The notes beneath the pieces were generated by a model, which made no database searches, was not told the origin of the DNA, and saw only the letters and a program-made list of their open reading frames with translations. The translations under genes were made by a program, and so were the position numbers. From Lysobacterales bacterium (GTDB lineage Bacteria; Pseudomonadota; Gammaproteobacteria; Xanthomonadales; Xanthomonadaceae), in assembly GCA_019510125.1 (NCBI GenBank), contig JAEKKX010000007.1, positions 62,001 through 126,000 of the forward strand: DNA of 64,000 nt. Reading direction: 5' to 3'. Shown piece after piece: positions 25,076 through 34,038 of this stretch. Every line of letters begins with the position of its first letter. The first letter of the stretch is position 1.

Positions 25076-25866
25076 AGGTCTATCTGGATCTGCTCCGCGA
25101 CGTGATCGACCACGGCACGGACAAGGCCGACCGCACCGGCACCGGCACGCGCAGCGTGTTCGGGCGGCAGATGCGGTTCGACCTGGGCGACGGCTTTCCG
25201 CTGGTCACCACCAAGAAACTGCACCTGCGCTCGATCGTCCACGAACTGCTGTGGTTCCTGAAGGGCGAGACCAACATCGCCTACCTCAAGGCCAACAAGG
25301 TCGGCATCTGGGACGAATGGGCCGACGCCAACGGCGAACTCGGCCCGGTCTACGGCAAGCAGTGGCGGCGCTGGGCGACCGCCGACGGCCGCGAGATCGA
25401 CCAGATCCGCTGGGTCGTCGACGAGATCCGGCGCAATCCGGATTCGCGCCGGCTGATCGTCAGCGCCTGGAACGTCGCCGACCTGCCGGACATGGCGCTG
25501 ATGCCGTGCCACACGATGTTCCAGTTCTACGTCACCGACCGGAAACTGAGCTGCCAGCTCTACCAGCGCAGCGGCGATCTGTTCCTGGGCGTGCCGTTCA
25601 ACATCGCCAGCTACGCGCTGCTCACGCACATGGTCGCGCAGGTGTGCGACCTCGGCGTCGGCGATTTCGTGCACACGCTCGGCGACGCGCACATCTACGC
25701 GAACCACTTCGACCAGGTGCGCGAGCAACTGTCCCGCGACCCGCGCCCGCTGCCGACGCTGCGCCTGAACCCGGACGTGAAGGACCTGTTCGGCTTCGCC
25801 TACGGGGACATCGCCATCGACGGTTACGACCCGCACCCGGCGATCAAGGCGCCGGTGGCGGTTTGA
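25072..25866 (+). CDS. thyA: Thymidylate synthase
   Basis: 264 residues, identical in length to E. coli ThyA. It methylates dUMP to dTMP using 5,10-methylene-tetrahydrofolate. Catalytic Cys in [14 protein letters not shown] and substrate loops [14 protein letters not shown] and DAHIYANH are present. It starts in the stop codon of lgt and overlaps folA, so dTMP synthesis and regeneration of tetrahydrofolate are translated together. Confidence 0.97.
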   Translation: MKVYLDLLRDVIDHGTDKADRTGTGTRSVFGRQMRFDLGDGFPLVTTKKLHLRSIVHELLWFLKGETNIAYLKANKVGIWDEWADANGELGPVYGKQWRRWATADGREIDQIRWVVDEIRRNPDSRRLIVSAWNVADLPDMALMPCHTMFQFYVTDRKLSCQLYQRSGDLFLGVPFNIASYALLTHMVAQVCDLGVGDFVHTLGDAHIYANHFDQVREQLSRDPRPLPTLRLNPDVKDLFGFAYGDIAIDGYDPHPAIKAPVAV

Positions 25867-26363
25867 ACGTCGATCTCGTCCTCGTCGCCGCGCTCGACCG
25901 GCGCAACGCCATCGGCCGCGGCAACGAGCTGCCGTGGCGCCTGCCGGACGACCTGAAGCGCTTCAAGGCGCTGACCCTCGGCAAGCCGGTGCTGATGGGC
26001 CGCAAGACCGCCGATTCGCTGGGACGCGCGCTGCCGAAGCGGCGCAATCTGGTGCTGACGCGCGGCGGGCGCGTGCCGTTCGACGGCATGGAAGCGGTGG
26101 CGTCGCTCGACGAGGCCCTCGCGCTCGCCACGCAGGACGACGCATCCGAACTGTGCGTCATCGGCGGCGGCGAGGTCTACGCGCTGACGCTGCCGCTGGC
26201 GACCCGCCTGCATCTGACCCACGTCGAGACGGTGGTCGAGCACGCCGACGCGTTCTTCCCGGCGTTCGATCCGGCGCGATGGCGCACGGTCGCGCGGCAG
26301 GCGCATGCGGCGGACGCGGACCATGCGTTCGCCTTCGAATTCGTCGACTACGAACGCGCCTGA
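25863..26363 (+). CDS. folA: Dihydrofolate reductase (TTG start)
   Basis: 166 residues. Reduces dihydrofolate to tetrahydrofolate. Motifs [33 protein letters not shown] and [17 protein letters not shown] match chromosomal DHFR. No ATG or GTG exists upstream in frame; the TTG at 25863, which overlaps the thyA stop, gives an N-terminus that aligns with the family, so it is likely the rare start, with translation coupled to thyA. Confidence 0.95.
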   Translation: MNVDLVLVAALDRRNAIGRGNELPWRLPDDLKRFKALTLGKPVLMGRKTADSLGRALPKRRNLVLTRGGRVPFDGMEAVASLDEALALATQDDASELCVIGGGEVYALTLPLATRLHLTHVETVVEHADAFFPAFDPARWRTVARQAHAADADHAFAFEFVDYERA

Positions 26364-26387
26364 CCCGCGGCCCGGCCGGCCGCCCGG

Positions 26388-26439
26388 CAGAGCGCCCCGG
26401 TAGAGCGCCCCGGTAGAGCGCCCCGGTAGAGCAGCCCGG
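26388..26439. repeat. 13-base tandem repeat feeding into palindromic element
   Basis: Four near-identical 13-base units (TAGAGCGCCCCGG; the last is TAGAGCAGCCCGG), ending where the palindromic TAGAGCGGCC element begins. The unit is a degraded start of that element, suggesting growth by slippage. Confidence 0.8.
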
Positions 26440-26505
26440 TAGAGCGGCCTTCAGGCCGCTGCCACGTTTCCAAAGCGGGAGCAGCGGCCTGAAGGCCGCT
26501 CTACC
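26438..26505. repeat. Palindromic repeat pair (GGTAGAGCGGCCTTCAGGCCGCT family)
   Basis: Left arm starts at 26438, right arm ends at 26505, with a gap of about 20 bases. Lies between convergent folA and the DUF1287 gene and probably acts as a bidirectional terminator. Confidence 0.9.
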
Positions 26506-26508
26506 GGA

Positions 26509-27183
26509 TTACAGGTCCGGCTGGAGCTGCGGCCGGTAATGCCCGGTGATCGGATACGCGAACAGGATGTCGTCCTCGCGCGTGCCGTGGCCGATGTTGT
26601 GCAGGATCAGCGGCGTGCGCGTGAACGGCGAGCGGCGATCGCCGACGATGCCGATGTGGTCGAGGTTGCCCGGCAGCGTCCAGGTGACGAGGTCGCCGAC
26701 GAGGTAGTCCTGCGCGCGGTCGGTGACCGGCACCGACCAGCCCTGGCGGTCGAACCAGACCTGCAGGTTCGGCACGCGGCGGTGGTCGATGTTCGCGTCC
26801 GGTGCGCGCAGGCCCCATTTCTTCGGGTAGGCGTCGAAATGCGCCAGCATGTCCTCGTGCACGCGCTGCTGCAGGTCGAGTTCCTTCGCGCGCAGCGCCC
26901 GGATCACGACGTCGGTGCACACGCCGCGGTCCTGCGGCACGTCGCCGCCGGGGTAGGGCAGCACGACGTAGGCGGGGTCATAGCGCACGGTGACGCCGAT
27001 CTGCCGGCGCGCGGCGGCCACCAGGGGCGGCGAAGGCGGGGGTGGTGGCGGTGGCGGTTCGACGATCGCGGGACGTGCGGCGGCCTGCGTTGCCGTGCTC
27101 GCGCCATGGCCGTCTTCGCAGCCGGTGGCGATGGCGCCGAGCAGCGCGACGCACAGCCACGCGCCGGCGCCGGGGCGTGCCAT
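26509..27183 (-). CDS. DUF1287 (YijF-like) lipoprotein
   Basis: 224 residues. N-terminal lipoprotein signal with lipobox ATGC (Cys22) followed by a proline-run linker (nine Pro in series) and a DUF1287 domain (VRYDPAYVVLPYPGGDVPQDRGV in part, HEDMLAHFDAYPKKWGL, DHIGIV). The domain has the NlpC/P60-like Cys-His arrangement (RGVCTDVV; DHIGIV; HNIGHGT), so a cysteine hydrolase or amidase acting in the periplasm is likely. Last gene of the lptD operon; its ATG overlaps the apaH stop. Confidence 0.85.
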   Translation of the reverse strand: MARPGAGAWLCVALLGAIATGCEDGHGASTATQAAARPAIVEPPPPPPPPSPPLVAAARRQIGVTVRYDPAYVVLPYPGGDVPQDRGVCTDVVIRALRAKELDLQQRVHEDMLAHFDAYPKKWGLRAPDANIDHRRVPNLQVWFDRQGWSVPVTDRAQDYLVGDLVTWTLPGNLDHIGIVGDRRSPFTRTPLILHNIGHGTREDDILFAYPITGHYRPQLQPDL

Positions 27184-28028
27184 CAGTCCTGCTCCACGCC
27201 CGGGTTGGCCACTGCTCGTCCCGGCACCTGCACCAGGCACAGGTCCTCGCTGTCGAGCCGCAGCGCGGTGAGCCTGCCGCCCCAGACCGCGCCGGTGTCG
27301 ATGGCATGGACGCCGTGGCCGATGAACAGACCCAGCGTCGACCAGTGGCCGCAGACGATCTTCAGCTCGCGCTCGGTGCGGCCGGGGACCTCGTACCAGG
27401 GGTACAGTCCGGCCGCCTGGGTGCCCGGCGCGCCCTTCTCGTTGAACGCGATGCGGCCGCGCGGCGAGCAGTAGCGCAGGCGGGTGAAGATGTTGATGAT
27501 CGCGCGCTCGCGCTCCACGCCGCGCAGCGCCGGCGACCACGGCGGGTAGTCGCCGTACATGTTGCGCAGCAGCTTGCGGCGGCTGTCGCTGCGCAGGCGA
27601 CGCTCCACCTCGCGGGCGTGCTTCTCGGCGTGCGCGAGGCTCCACTTGGGCGCGAGGCCGGCGTGCAGCATCGCCCAGCCGAGCTCGCGATCGACGTGCA
27701 GCAGCGGGCGTTCGCGCAGCCAGCCGATCAGCGCGTCGCGGTCCTCGGCGAACAGCACGCGCTGCAGGTCGGGGTTGACCTTGCGCTGGTCTTCGGGACT
27801 GCGCTCGGAGATCGCCAGCAGCGACAGGTCGTGGTTGCCCAGCACCACCGTGCACTGGTCGCGCAGCGCGTGGACCAGGCGCAGCGTCTCCAGCGATTCG
27901 CCGCCGCGGTTGACCAGGTCGCCGCAGAACCACAGCCGGTCCTGCGCCGGGTCGAAGCGGATCTTCTCCAGCAGGCGCTGGGTGGGGCCGTAGCAGCCCT
28001 GCAGGTCGCCGATCGCCCAGACCGCCAT
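27183..28028 (-). CDS. apaH: Symmetrical bis(5'-nucleosyl)-tetraphosphatase ApaH
   Basis: 281 residues. Metallophosphoesterase that splits Ap4A to two ADP and, in E. coli, removes Np4 RNA caps. The phosphatase motifs GDLQGCYGP, CGDLVNRGGESL, LGNHDLSL and the C-terminal CGHWSTLGL and WGGRLTALRL are all present. ATG overlaps apaG's stop and the stop overlaps the DUF1287 start by one base. Confidence 0.95.
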   Translation of the reverse strand: MAVWAIGDLQGCYGPTQRLLEKIRFDPAQDRLWFCGDLVNRGGESLETLRLVHALRDQCTVVLGNHDLSLLAISERSPEDQRKVNPDLQRVLFAEDRDALIGWLRERPLLHVDRELGWAMLHAGLAPKWSLAHAEKHAREVERRLRSDSRRKLLRNMYGDYPPWSPALRGVERERAIINIFTRLRYCSPRGRIAFNEKGAPGTQAAGLYPWYEVPGRTERELKIVCGHWSTLGLFIGHGVHAIDTGAVWGGRLTALRLDSEDLCLVQVPGRAVANPGVEQD

Positions 28029-28411
28029 CAGTGCAGCGTCCGCGGGATGCAGAGCACGAACGGCGGGATCGGCGCCTCGAACTCGGTGCCGTCGTCGGCG
28101 CGCAGCACATAGGCGCCTTCCATCGTGCCGCAGGGGGTGCTAAAGGACGTGGTCGAGGTGTACTCGAAGCGTTCGCCCGGGCGCAGCCGCGGCTGTTCGC
28201 CGACCACGCCCTCGCCCTCGACCTCGCGCAGCCCGCCGGTTGCGTCCACCACGCGCCAGCGCCGCGAGATCAGTTGCGCCGCGCGCGCGCCGGTGTTGCG
28301 GATGCCGATGGTGTACGCGAAATAGTAGAGGTCCTCGCCGGGGCGGGATTGCTCGTTGAGATAGCGGGTCGCGACGTCGATCGCGATGGCGAATTCCGGG
28401 GTGTCCTGCAT
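28028..28411 (-). CDS. apaG: ApaG domain protein
   Basis: 127 residues, the usual length. Beta-sandwich ApaG domain (YYFAYTIGIRNTG, RRWRVVDATG, PGERFEYTS, GTMEGAYVL). Co2+/Mg2+ efflux-linked name in old annotations is not proven; function unknown. Sits between rsmA and apaH, its conserved place in gammaproteobacteria. Confidence 0.93.
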   Translation of the reverse strand: MQDTPEFAIAIDVATRYLNEQSRPGEDLYYFAYTIGIRNTGARAAQLISRRWRVVDATGGLREVEGEGVVGEQPRLRPGERFEYTSTTSFSTPCGTMEGAYVLRADDGTEFEAPIPPFVLCIPRTLH

Positions 28412-28452
28412 GCCGACAGTGTAGTGCCTGCGGCGATTCCGTGGCGCTCTGC

Positions 28453-29277
28453 TCAGTCCGCGGACGGGGCCAGGTTGGCGAGGCGCACGAAGTCGGCGAC
28501 GTCCAGGCGCTCGGCGCGGATCTGCGGGTCGATGCCGGCGGCCGCGATCTGCTCCACCGTGCAGGTGCCGCCGAGCGCGTTGCGCAGGGTCTTGCGGCGC
28601 TGGCCGAAGGCGGCGCGCACGATGTCCGCGAAGCGTTTCGGGTCGGCGATGTCCACCTCGGCCGGGGCCTTCGGCACCAGCCGCACCACCGCGGAATCGA
28701 CCTTCGGCGGCGGCCGGAAGGCGCCCGGCGGCACCTTGAACAGCGAGGTCACCGTGCAATACGCCTGAAGCATCACGCTGAGCCGGCCGTACACCTTGCT
28801 GCCCGACGCGGCGGCCATGCGATCGACCACTTCCTTCTGCAGCATGAAGTGCATGTCGCGGATCGCCGCGGCGTGGTCCAGCGCATGGAACAGGATCGGC
28901 GAGGACAGGTTGTAGGGCAGGTTGCCCACCAGGCGGATGCGATCGTCGCCGGCGACCTCGCGGGCGAGCGCGGTCAGGTCGACGTCCATCACGTCCGAAT
29001 GGACCAGGCGCAGTTCGCCGTGGGCGCGCGCCTGCGCGGTCAGCGGCGCGAGCAGATCGCGGTCGAACTCGATCGCGGTCAGCGCGCCGTGGCGCGCCAG
29101 CAGCGGGAAGGTCAGCGCGCCCTGGCCGGGACCGATCTCGACGAAGCGGTCGCCCGGGCGCGGATCGATCGCCAGCAGCATCTTGTCGATGACGCCGCGC
29201 TCGTGCAGGAAGTGCTGGCCCAGCGACTTCTTGGCCGGGCGGACGAAGCTGGCGTCGTCGTCGTGGCGATCGTTCAT
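28453..29277 (-). CDS. rsmA: 16S rRNA dimethyladenosine transferase RsmA (KsgA)
   Basis: 274 residues. SAM-dependent enzyme that dimethylates A1518 and A1519 in helix 45 of 16S rRNA, a late 30S checkpoint. Motifs KKSLGQHFLHE, EIGPGQGALTFPLL and the catalytic NLPYNLSSPIL are intact. The ATG overlaps pdxA's stop by four bases. A 41-base gap separates it from apaG. Confidence 0.96.
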   Translation of the reverse strand: MNDRHDDDASFVRPAKKSLGQHFLHERGVIDKMLLAIDPRPGDRFVEIGPGQGALTFPLLARHGALTAIEFDRDLLAPLTAQARAHGELRLVHSDVMDVDLTALAREVAGDDRIRLVGNLPYNLSSPILFHALDHAAAIRDMHFMLQKEVVDRMAAASGSKVYGRLSVMLQAYCTVTSLFKVPPGAFRPPPKVDSAVVRLVPKAPAEVDIADPKRFADIVRAAFGQRRKTLRNALGGTCTVEQIAAAGIDPQIRAERLDVADFVRLANLAPSAD

Positions 29278-30269
29278 GCGTCCCCCGCGCGCATCAGCCG
29301 CGCCCTGGCGAGTCGGGTGCAGGTGTCGATCGCGGCGAACAGGCTGGACGGGTCGGCCTCGCCGCGCCCGGCGAGGTCCAACGCGGTGCCGTGATCGACC
29401 GCCACCCGCGGGTAGGGCAGGCCCAGGGTGAGGTTCACCGCGCGCTCGAACCCGCTGTACTTCAGCACCGGCAGCCCCTGGTCGTGGTACATCGCCAGCA
29501 CCGCGTCGAAGCCGGCGAGCTTCGCCGGCAGGAACGCGGTGTCCGCAGGCAGCGGGCCGATCAGGGTCCAGCCCTCGTCGCGCAGGGCGTCGAGCAGCGG
29601 GATGACCACGTCCAGTTCCTCGCGGCCCAGATGCCCGTCCTCGCCGGCGTGCGGGTTCAGCCCGAGCACCGCGATCCGCGGCGCGGCGATGCCGAAGTCC
29701 TCGCGCAGGGAGGCGTGCAGGATGCGCAGGGTGCGTTCGAGCCCCTCGCGCGTGATCGCGTCGGGAACCGCCCGCAGCGGCAGGTGGGTGGTCGCCAGCG
29801 CGACCCGGACGATGTCGTTCGCCAGCATCATCACCACCTCGCGCCCGGCCTGTGCGGCCAGCAGCTCGGTGGTGCCGGAGTAGGGAATGCCGCCGGCGTT
29901 GATCGCCGCCTTGTGCACCGGGCCGGTGACCACGCCGTCGCACAGATTCTGCAGGCAGGCGCCGGCGGCGGTCTCCAGCGCGGCGATCACCGCGCGGGCG
30001 TTGCGCGGCTCGGGCCGGCCGAAGGCGGCGGCGACGGCGTTGGGGATTTCGACGTGCGCCAGCCGGCCGGGGCCGGCGGCAGAGTCGTCGTTGGGGGAGA
30101 TCAGCCGCAGCGGCAGGCCGATGGCGTCGGCGGCGCGCAGCAGGCAGTCGCGGTCCCCGTAGCACACGAGGCGAGCTTCCCAGTCGCGCTGGGCCGCACG
30201 GACGACCAGTTCGGGGCCGACCCCGGCGGGCTCGCCGGGCACCAGCGCGAGCCGCGGGCGTCGCGCCAT
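29274..30269 (-). CDS. pdxA: 4-hydroxythreonine-4-phosphate dehydrogenase PdxA
   Basis: 331 residues. NAD-dependent oxidation and decarboxylation step of pyridoxal phosphate synthesis. Family motifs: VPGEPAGVGPELV, the metal/substrate residues in VTGPVHKAAINAGG, THLPLRAVP and ALNPHAGEDG-type (GLNPHAGEDGHLG), MYHDQGLPVLK. Position between surA and rsmA is the conserved gammaproteobacterial order. Confidence 0.96.
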   Translation of the reverse strand: MARRPRLALVPGEPAGVGPELVVRAAQRDWEARLVCYGDRDCLLRAADAIGLPLRLISPNDDSAAGPGRLAHVEIPNAVAAAFGRPEPRNARAVIAALETAAGACLQNLCDGVVTGPVHKAAINAGGIPYSGTTELLAAQAGREVVMMLANDIVRVALATTHLPLRAVPDAITREGLERTLRILHASLREDFGIAAPRIAVLGLNPHAGEDGHLGREELDVVIPLLDALRDEGWTLIGPLPADTAFLPAKLAGFDAVLAMYHDQGLPVLKYSGFERAVNLTLGLPYPRVAVDHGTALDLAGRGEADPSSLFAAIDTCTRLARARLMRAGDA

Positions 30270-30272
30270 GGC

Positions 30273-31580
30273 TCAGCCGCCGGCCGGCGTACCGCCGCTG
30301 CGGATGTCGATGAAGGCCTCGCCGCGCATCTCGCGCAGGAAGCGGTTCCACTCGTCCTCCAGCTTGCGCTGGCCGATGCTCTCGCGGAGCTGGGCGCGGC
30401 GGTTGTCGTCGCTGGCCTTGCCCTGGCGGGTTTCGAGGCGCTGAACGATGTGCCAGCCGGCCTGGGTCCTGAACGGCGCCGAGACCTGGCCGTCGGCCAG
30501 CCCGGCGACCTGGGCGCCGAATTCGGGGCCGAAATCGTCCTGCGCGAACCAGCCGAGATCGCCGCCCTTGGCCTTGCTCGCGTTGTCCTGCGAGTTCTCC
30601 GAGGCCAACTGCGCGAAATCGGCGCCGCCGGCGATACGCGCGCGCAGGGTCTCGAGCTTGGCCTTGGCCGCGGTGTCTTCCTTGCCGTCCTCGCTGCGCA
30701 GCAGGATGTGGCGGGCGTGGTACTGGGTGACCGTGCCCGCGGCGCCGGCGTCGCTGTTGCGCACTTCTTCGAGCTTGATCAACTGGAAGCCGCTGGGGCC
30801 GCGGATCGGGCCGATGATCTGGCCGGGCTGCATGCTGCGGATGGTGCTGGCGAAGCTGGTCGGGATCTGGTCGAGGCTGCGCCAGCCGAGATCGCCGCCT
30901 TCCAGCGCGTTCGGGCTGTCGGAATAGCGCACGGCGGCGGCGCTGAACTCCATGTCGCCGCGGTCGAGCAGGGCCTTGATGCCTTCGATCTTCTTCTCGC
31001 CGGTGGCGATCTGCTCGGCGGTCGCGCCTTCGGGCAGGCCGACCAGGATGTGGGCGAGGCGGTACTGGGTGTTGCCGCCGGCCTGCGCGGCCATGGCCGC
31101 ATCCACCTCGCCGTCGCTGACGCTGATCTTGCTCTGGGCGAAGCGCTGGCGCAGGCGCTGGACCAGCAGTTCCTCGCGCAGCGAGTTGCGGAAATCGCCC
31201 ATGGTCATGCCGTCGTGCGCCAGTTGCTGGCGCATCTGCTCGGGCGTGAGGTTGTTCTGGCGGGCGATCCCGGCGACCGCGTTGTCGACTTCCTCGTCGG
31301 CGACCCGGATGCCGGTGGCGGCGGCGCGCGCGGTCTGCAGGCGCATCAGGATCAGGCGCTCCAGCACCTGCCGCTGCAGCACGTCGGCCGGCGGGAGCTG
31401 GGCCTCGCGGCCGGCGTACTGGCCGCGGATGTTGGCGACGGCGCGATCCAGTTCGCTCTGCAGGATGATGTCCTCGTCGACCACCGCCGCGATGCGGTCC
31501 AGGGGCTGTTGCTGGGCGAGGGCGGTGACGCTGCCGGCCAGGAAGAGGACGGCGAGGAGAGCGCGAAGCGGTCGGATCAT
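30273..31580 (-). CDS. surA: Periplasmic chaperone/peptidyl-prolyl isomerase SurA
   Basis: 435 residues. Signal peptide of 22 residues (ALA), N-terminal SurA_N helical domain (about 25-150), two parvulin domains (TQYRLAHILVGLP ... GDLGWRSLDQIP, and QYHARHILLRSED ... GDLGWFAQDDFG) and a C-terminal helix. SurA escorts outer-membrane proteins such as LptD to the BAM complex, fitting its place directly after lptD. ATG overlaps lptD stop (ATGA). Confidence 0.96.
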   Translation of the reverse strand: MIRPLRALLAVLFLAGSVTALAQQQPLDRIAAVVDEDIILQSELDRAVANIRGQYAGREAQLPPADVLQRQVLERLILMRLQTARAAATGIRVADEEVDNAVAGIARQNNLTPEQMRQQLAHDGMTMGDFRNSLREELLVQRLRQRFAQSKISVSDGEVDAAMAAQAGGNTQYRLAHILVGLPEGATAEQIATGEKKIEGIKALLDRGDMEFSAAAVRYSDSPNALEGGDLGWRSLDQIPTSFASTIRSMQPGQIIGPIRGPSGFQLIKLEEVRNSDAGAAGTVTQYHARHILLRSEDGKEDTAAKAKLETLRARIAGGADFAQLASENSQDNASKAKGGDLGWFAQDDFGPEFGAQVAGLADGQVSAPFRTQAGWHIVQRLETRQGKASDDNRRAQLRESIGQRKLEDEWNRFLREMRGEAFIDIRSGGTPAGG

Positions 31581-33931
31581 GGGATGGCGTCGGAAGAGGG
31601 GAGTTCGCCGCTGCGCGTCTGGGGCGGCGGCACGAGGGACAGGTCCTCGCGGTAATAGCCGAGGATAGCACGGCGCAACCGGCCTTCCGTGTCCGGGCCC
31701 GCGGAGCCTAACCCCTTCAGTTCGATCTCGAGCTGAATGGCGTTGTTGAGCTCCTCGCCGCGGTAGCGCAGGTAGCGGCGGCCGACCAGGCGGACCGCGA
31801 TGCAGCAGCTTTCCCACTGCACGCCGGCGATGCCTTCCAGCAGCTTGTGGTCGCGCAGCGAGTAGTAGTAGCGGCCGACCACGCTCCAGCTCGGATTGAT
31901 CGGGTACAGGAACGACAGGTCGGCCTGTTCGAGCAGGTCTCGGCGGTAGCGGTAGCTGAGGTTGACGATGCCGTCCTCGCCGATCAGGTAGCGGGTGCGG
32001 ACGCTGGTCAGGTCGCGGCGGCCGGCCTTCGGGTCCCACTGGTAGGACGCGCCGATGGTCCAGCGGTCGTTCGGGGCGTAGGTGGTGTCGACGATCCAGG
32101 CCGACTTGCCCTGCTCGACCGGGCTCTCGCCGGGCACCGTGACCCGGGAGTCCTCGAAGTAGCGGATCTGGCCGAGGCTGGCCGACAGCTTCTCGCGGCC
32201 GTCGCGCTCGCGGATGAACCGGGTCGAGACCGCGAGGGTCAACTGGTTGCCGTCGGCCTGGCGGTCGGCCCCGGAATAGCGGTTGTCGCGGAACAACTGG
32301 CCCCAGCCGAAGGTCAGCGGCCGGGTGTCGAACAGCGGGATGCCGCCCTGGTCGCGGTAGGGGGCGTTGAAGTAGAAGATCCGCGGTTCCAGTGTGTGCA
32401 GGTAGTGCTCGCCGCCCCAGTTGGCGGCGCGGTCGAAGTACAGCCCGGCGTCCAGCGTGGTGACCGGCAGGCTGCGGGAGGGGTTGTCGTCGCGGCCCGG
32501 CAGCGCGGGGTCCTTCTCGAGGTTGTAGCCGGTGTAGCGCCAGGCGAAGGTCGGCTTGACGAACCAGCTCGCGCCTTCCAGCGGCAGGCTGAGGTAGGGC
32601 TGCAGGTCGATGCGGTTGCCGCCGGCGAACTCGGCGTGGTCGAAGCGCACGGCCTCGGCGGCGACGCCGGCCTCGAGCATCGGCAGGAAGCGCTTGCGCC
32701 AGTGGACCTGCGCCCGCGGCAGGCGGTTGAACGGCAGGTTGGCGTCGGTCAGCGTGTAGTCGGCCAGTTGCCAGTGGTCGGCCATGATCGCCGCGTCCCA
32801 GTCGCGGCCGCGGCCGTACAGGCCGATGTCGCTGAGCACGAACGAGTTGGCGCCGCTGTTCAGGTTGTTGCTGGCGTCGTCGAGATAGCGGGGGTCGCTG
32901 ATCCAGCCGAGGTTGGCGCGGGCCTGCCAGTGCGGGCCGAAATCCTGGCTGCCGGCGAAATGGACGAAACCGCGGTCCGACTTGCGCCGGTTGGCCACCG
33001 GCACGCCGTCGGCGATCTCGAGGTCGCGCTCGCGGTCGGCCAGCTTGTCCGAGGGCAGGAATGCGCCTTCGAACACGCCGCGGCTGGTCGGCGTGAGGAA
33101 GCGGAACTCGCCGCCGAGCTGCAGGCCGCGCTTGCTCATGTAGCGCGGGTTGAGGGTGGCGTCGTAGTTCGGCGCCAGGTTCAGGTAGATCGGCTGGCGC
33201 CAGTCGAAGCCGTTGCGCCCGGACTGCGAGATCGCCGGGTAGAGCAGGCCGGTGCGGCGCTGGTCGTCGATCGGGAAGCGGAACCAGGGCAGGTACAGCA
33301 CCGGCACCTTGCCCACACGCAGGGTGGCGTTGCGTGCGGTGCCCATGCCGGCCGCGGTATCGACGTCGATCCGCTGCGCGCGCAGTTCCCAGCGGCGCGC
33401 GTCGGGCGGGCAGGTCGAGTAGGTCGAGCCGTACAGCGAGCCGATGTCGCCGTGCATCTCGATGCGCTTGGCGCCGCCGTTGCCGCGGCGGGCGACGAGC
33501 TGGTAGCGGATGTCTTCCAGTTCGTGCGTGTCCTTGGCCTGGTCGCCGCGGGCGCGGGCCGCGATCAGGCGCATGCCGCCGTCCTGGTAGCGGACGCTGC
33601 CTTCGGCGGTGTAGGTCTCGGTGTCCTGGTCGAAGCTGAGGTGATCGGTCGCCAGGGTCTGGTCGCCACGGCGCAGCAGCACGTTGCCGCTGAAGTTCAC
33701 CACCTCGCCTTCGGTGCCTTCCAGCGTGTCGCTGCCGATGTCGGTGTTCTGCTGCGTGCGGTCGGCGCCGGTCGCCGCGCCGGCGCGCGGCGCGGGCAGG
33801 TCGGTGAAGGCCGGGACGGCGTCCTCCACCGGGCACTGGCCCCAGTCCTCCGGCGGGTCGTCGGCCGCCTGCGCGGACAGCGACAGGGCGATGCAGAAGG
33901 GCAACGGCAGCAGGCGGAGGTGTTTGCGCAC
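31577..33931 (-). CDS. lptD: LPS-assembly outer-membrane protein LptD
   Basis: 784 residues. Signal peptide of about 22 residues (SAQA), N-terminal OstA/LptA-like jellyroll (GDQTLATDHLSFDQDTETYTAEG in part; about 70-220) and a 26-strand barrel over the rest. With LptE it inserts LPS into the outer leaflet. Cys at residue 33 (QCPVED) plus Cys in the barrel (CPPDARRW; WESCCIAVRL) would supply the disulfides required for assembly. GTG start at 33931. First gene of the lptD-surA-pdxA-rsmA-apaG-apaH-DUF1287 operon. Confidence 0.95.
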   Translation of the reverse strand: MRKHLRLLPLPFCIALSLSAQAADDPPEDWGQCPVEDAVPAFTDLPAPRAGAATGADRTQQNTDIGSDTLEGTEGEVVNFSGNVLLRRGDQTLATDHLSFDQDTETYTAEGSVRYQDGGMRLIAARARGDQAKDTHELEDIRYQLVARRGNGGAKRIEMHGDIGSLYGSTYSTCPPDARRWELRAQRIDVDTAAGMGTARNATLRVGKVPVLYLPWFRFPIDDQRRTGLLYPAISQSGRNGFDWRQPIYLNLAPNYDATLNPRYMSKRGLQLGGEFRFLTPTSRGVFEGAFLPSDKLADRERDLEIADGVPVANRRKSDRGFVHFAGSQDFGPHWQARANLGWISDPRYLDDASNNLNSGANSFVLSDIGLYGRGRDWDAAIMADHWQLADYTLTDANLPFNRLPRAQVHWRKRFLPMLEAGVAAEAVRFDHAEFAGGNRIDLQPYLSLPLEGASWFVKPTFAWRYTGYNLEKDPALPGRDDNPSRSLPVTTLDAGLYFDRAANWGGEHYLHTLEPRIFYFNAPYRDQGGIPLFDTRPLTFGWGQLFRDNRYSGADRQADGNQLTLAVSTRFIRERDGREKLSASLGQIRYFEDSRVTVPGESPVEQGKSAWIVDTTYAPNDRWTIGASYQWDPKAGRRDLTSVRTRYLIGEDGIVNLSYRYRRDLLEQADLSFLYPINPSWSVVGRYYYSLRDHKLLEGIAGVQWESCCIAVRLVGRRYLRYRGEELNNAIQLEIELKGLGSAGPDTEGRLRRAILGYYREDLSLVPPPQTRSGELPSSDAIP

Positions 33932-34038
33932 GCGGTGGACCCGGTCGGGAAACGAATCGGGTTAGCTTGACGCATCCGCCCCGGGGCGGCAACGCGGCCG
34001 GGCATGCCGCGGACCGGCGCTCAGGCGCGCCGGAGCGT

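Noticed and set aside
28453-31671. Long continuous minus frame joining rsmA, pdxA and surA regions
   Set aside because: Only the rsmA part has a domain; upstream portions are out-of-frame shadows of pdxA and surA.
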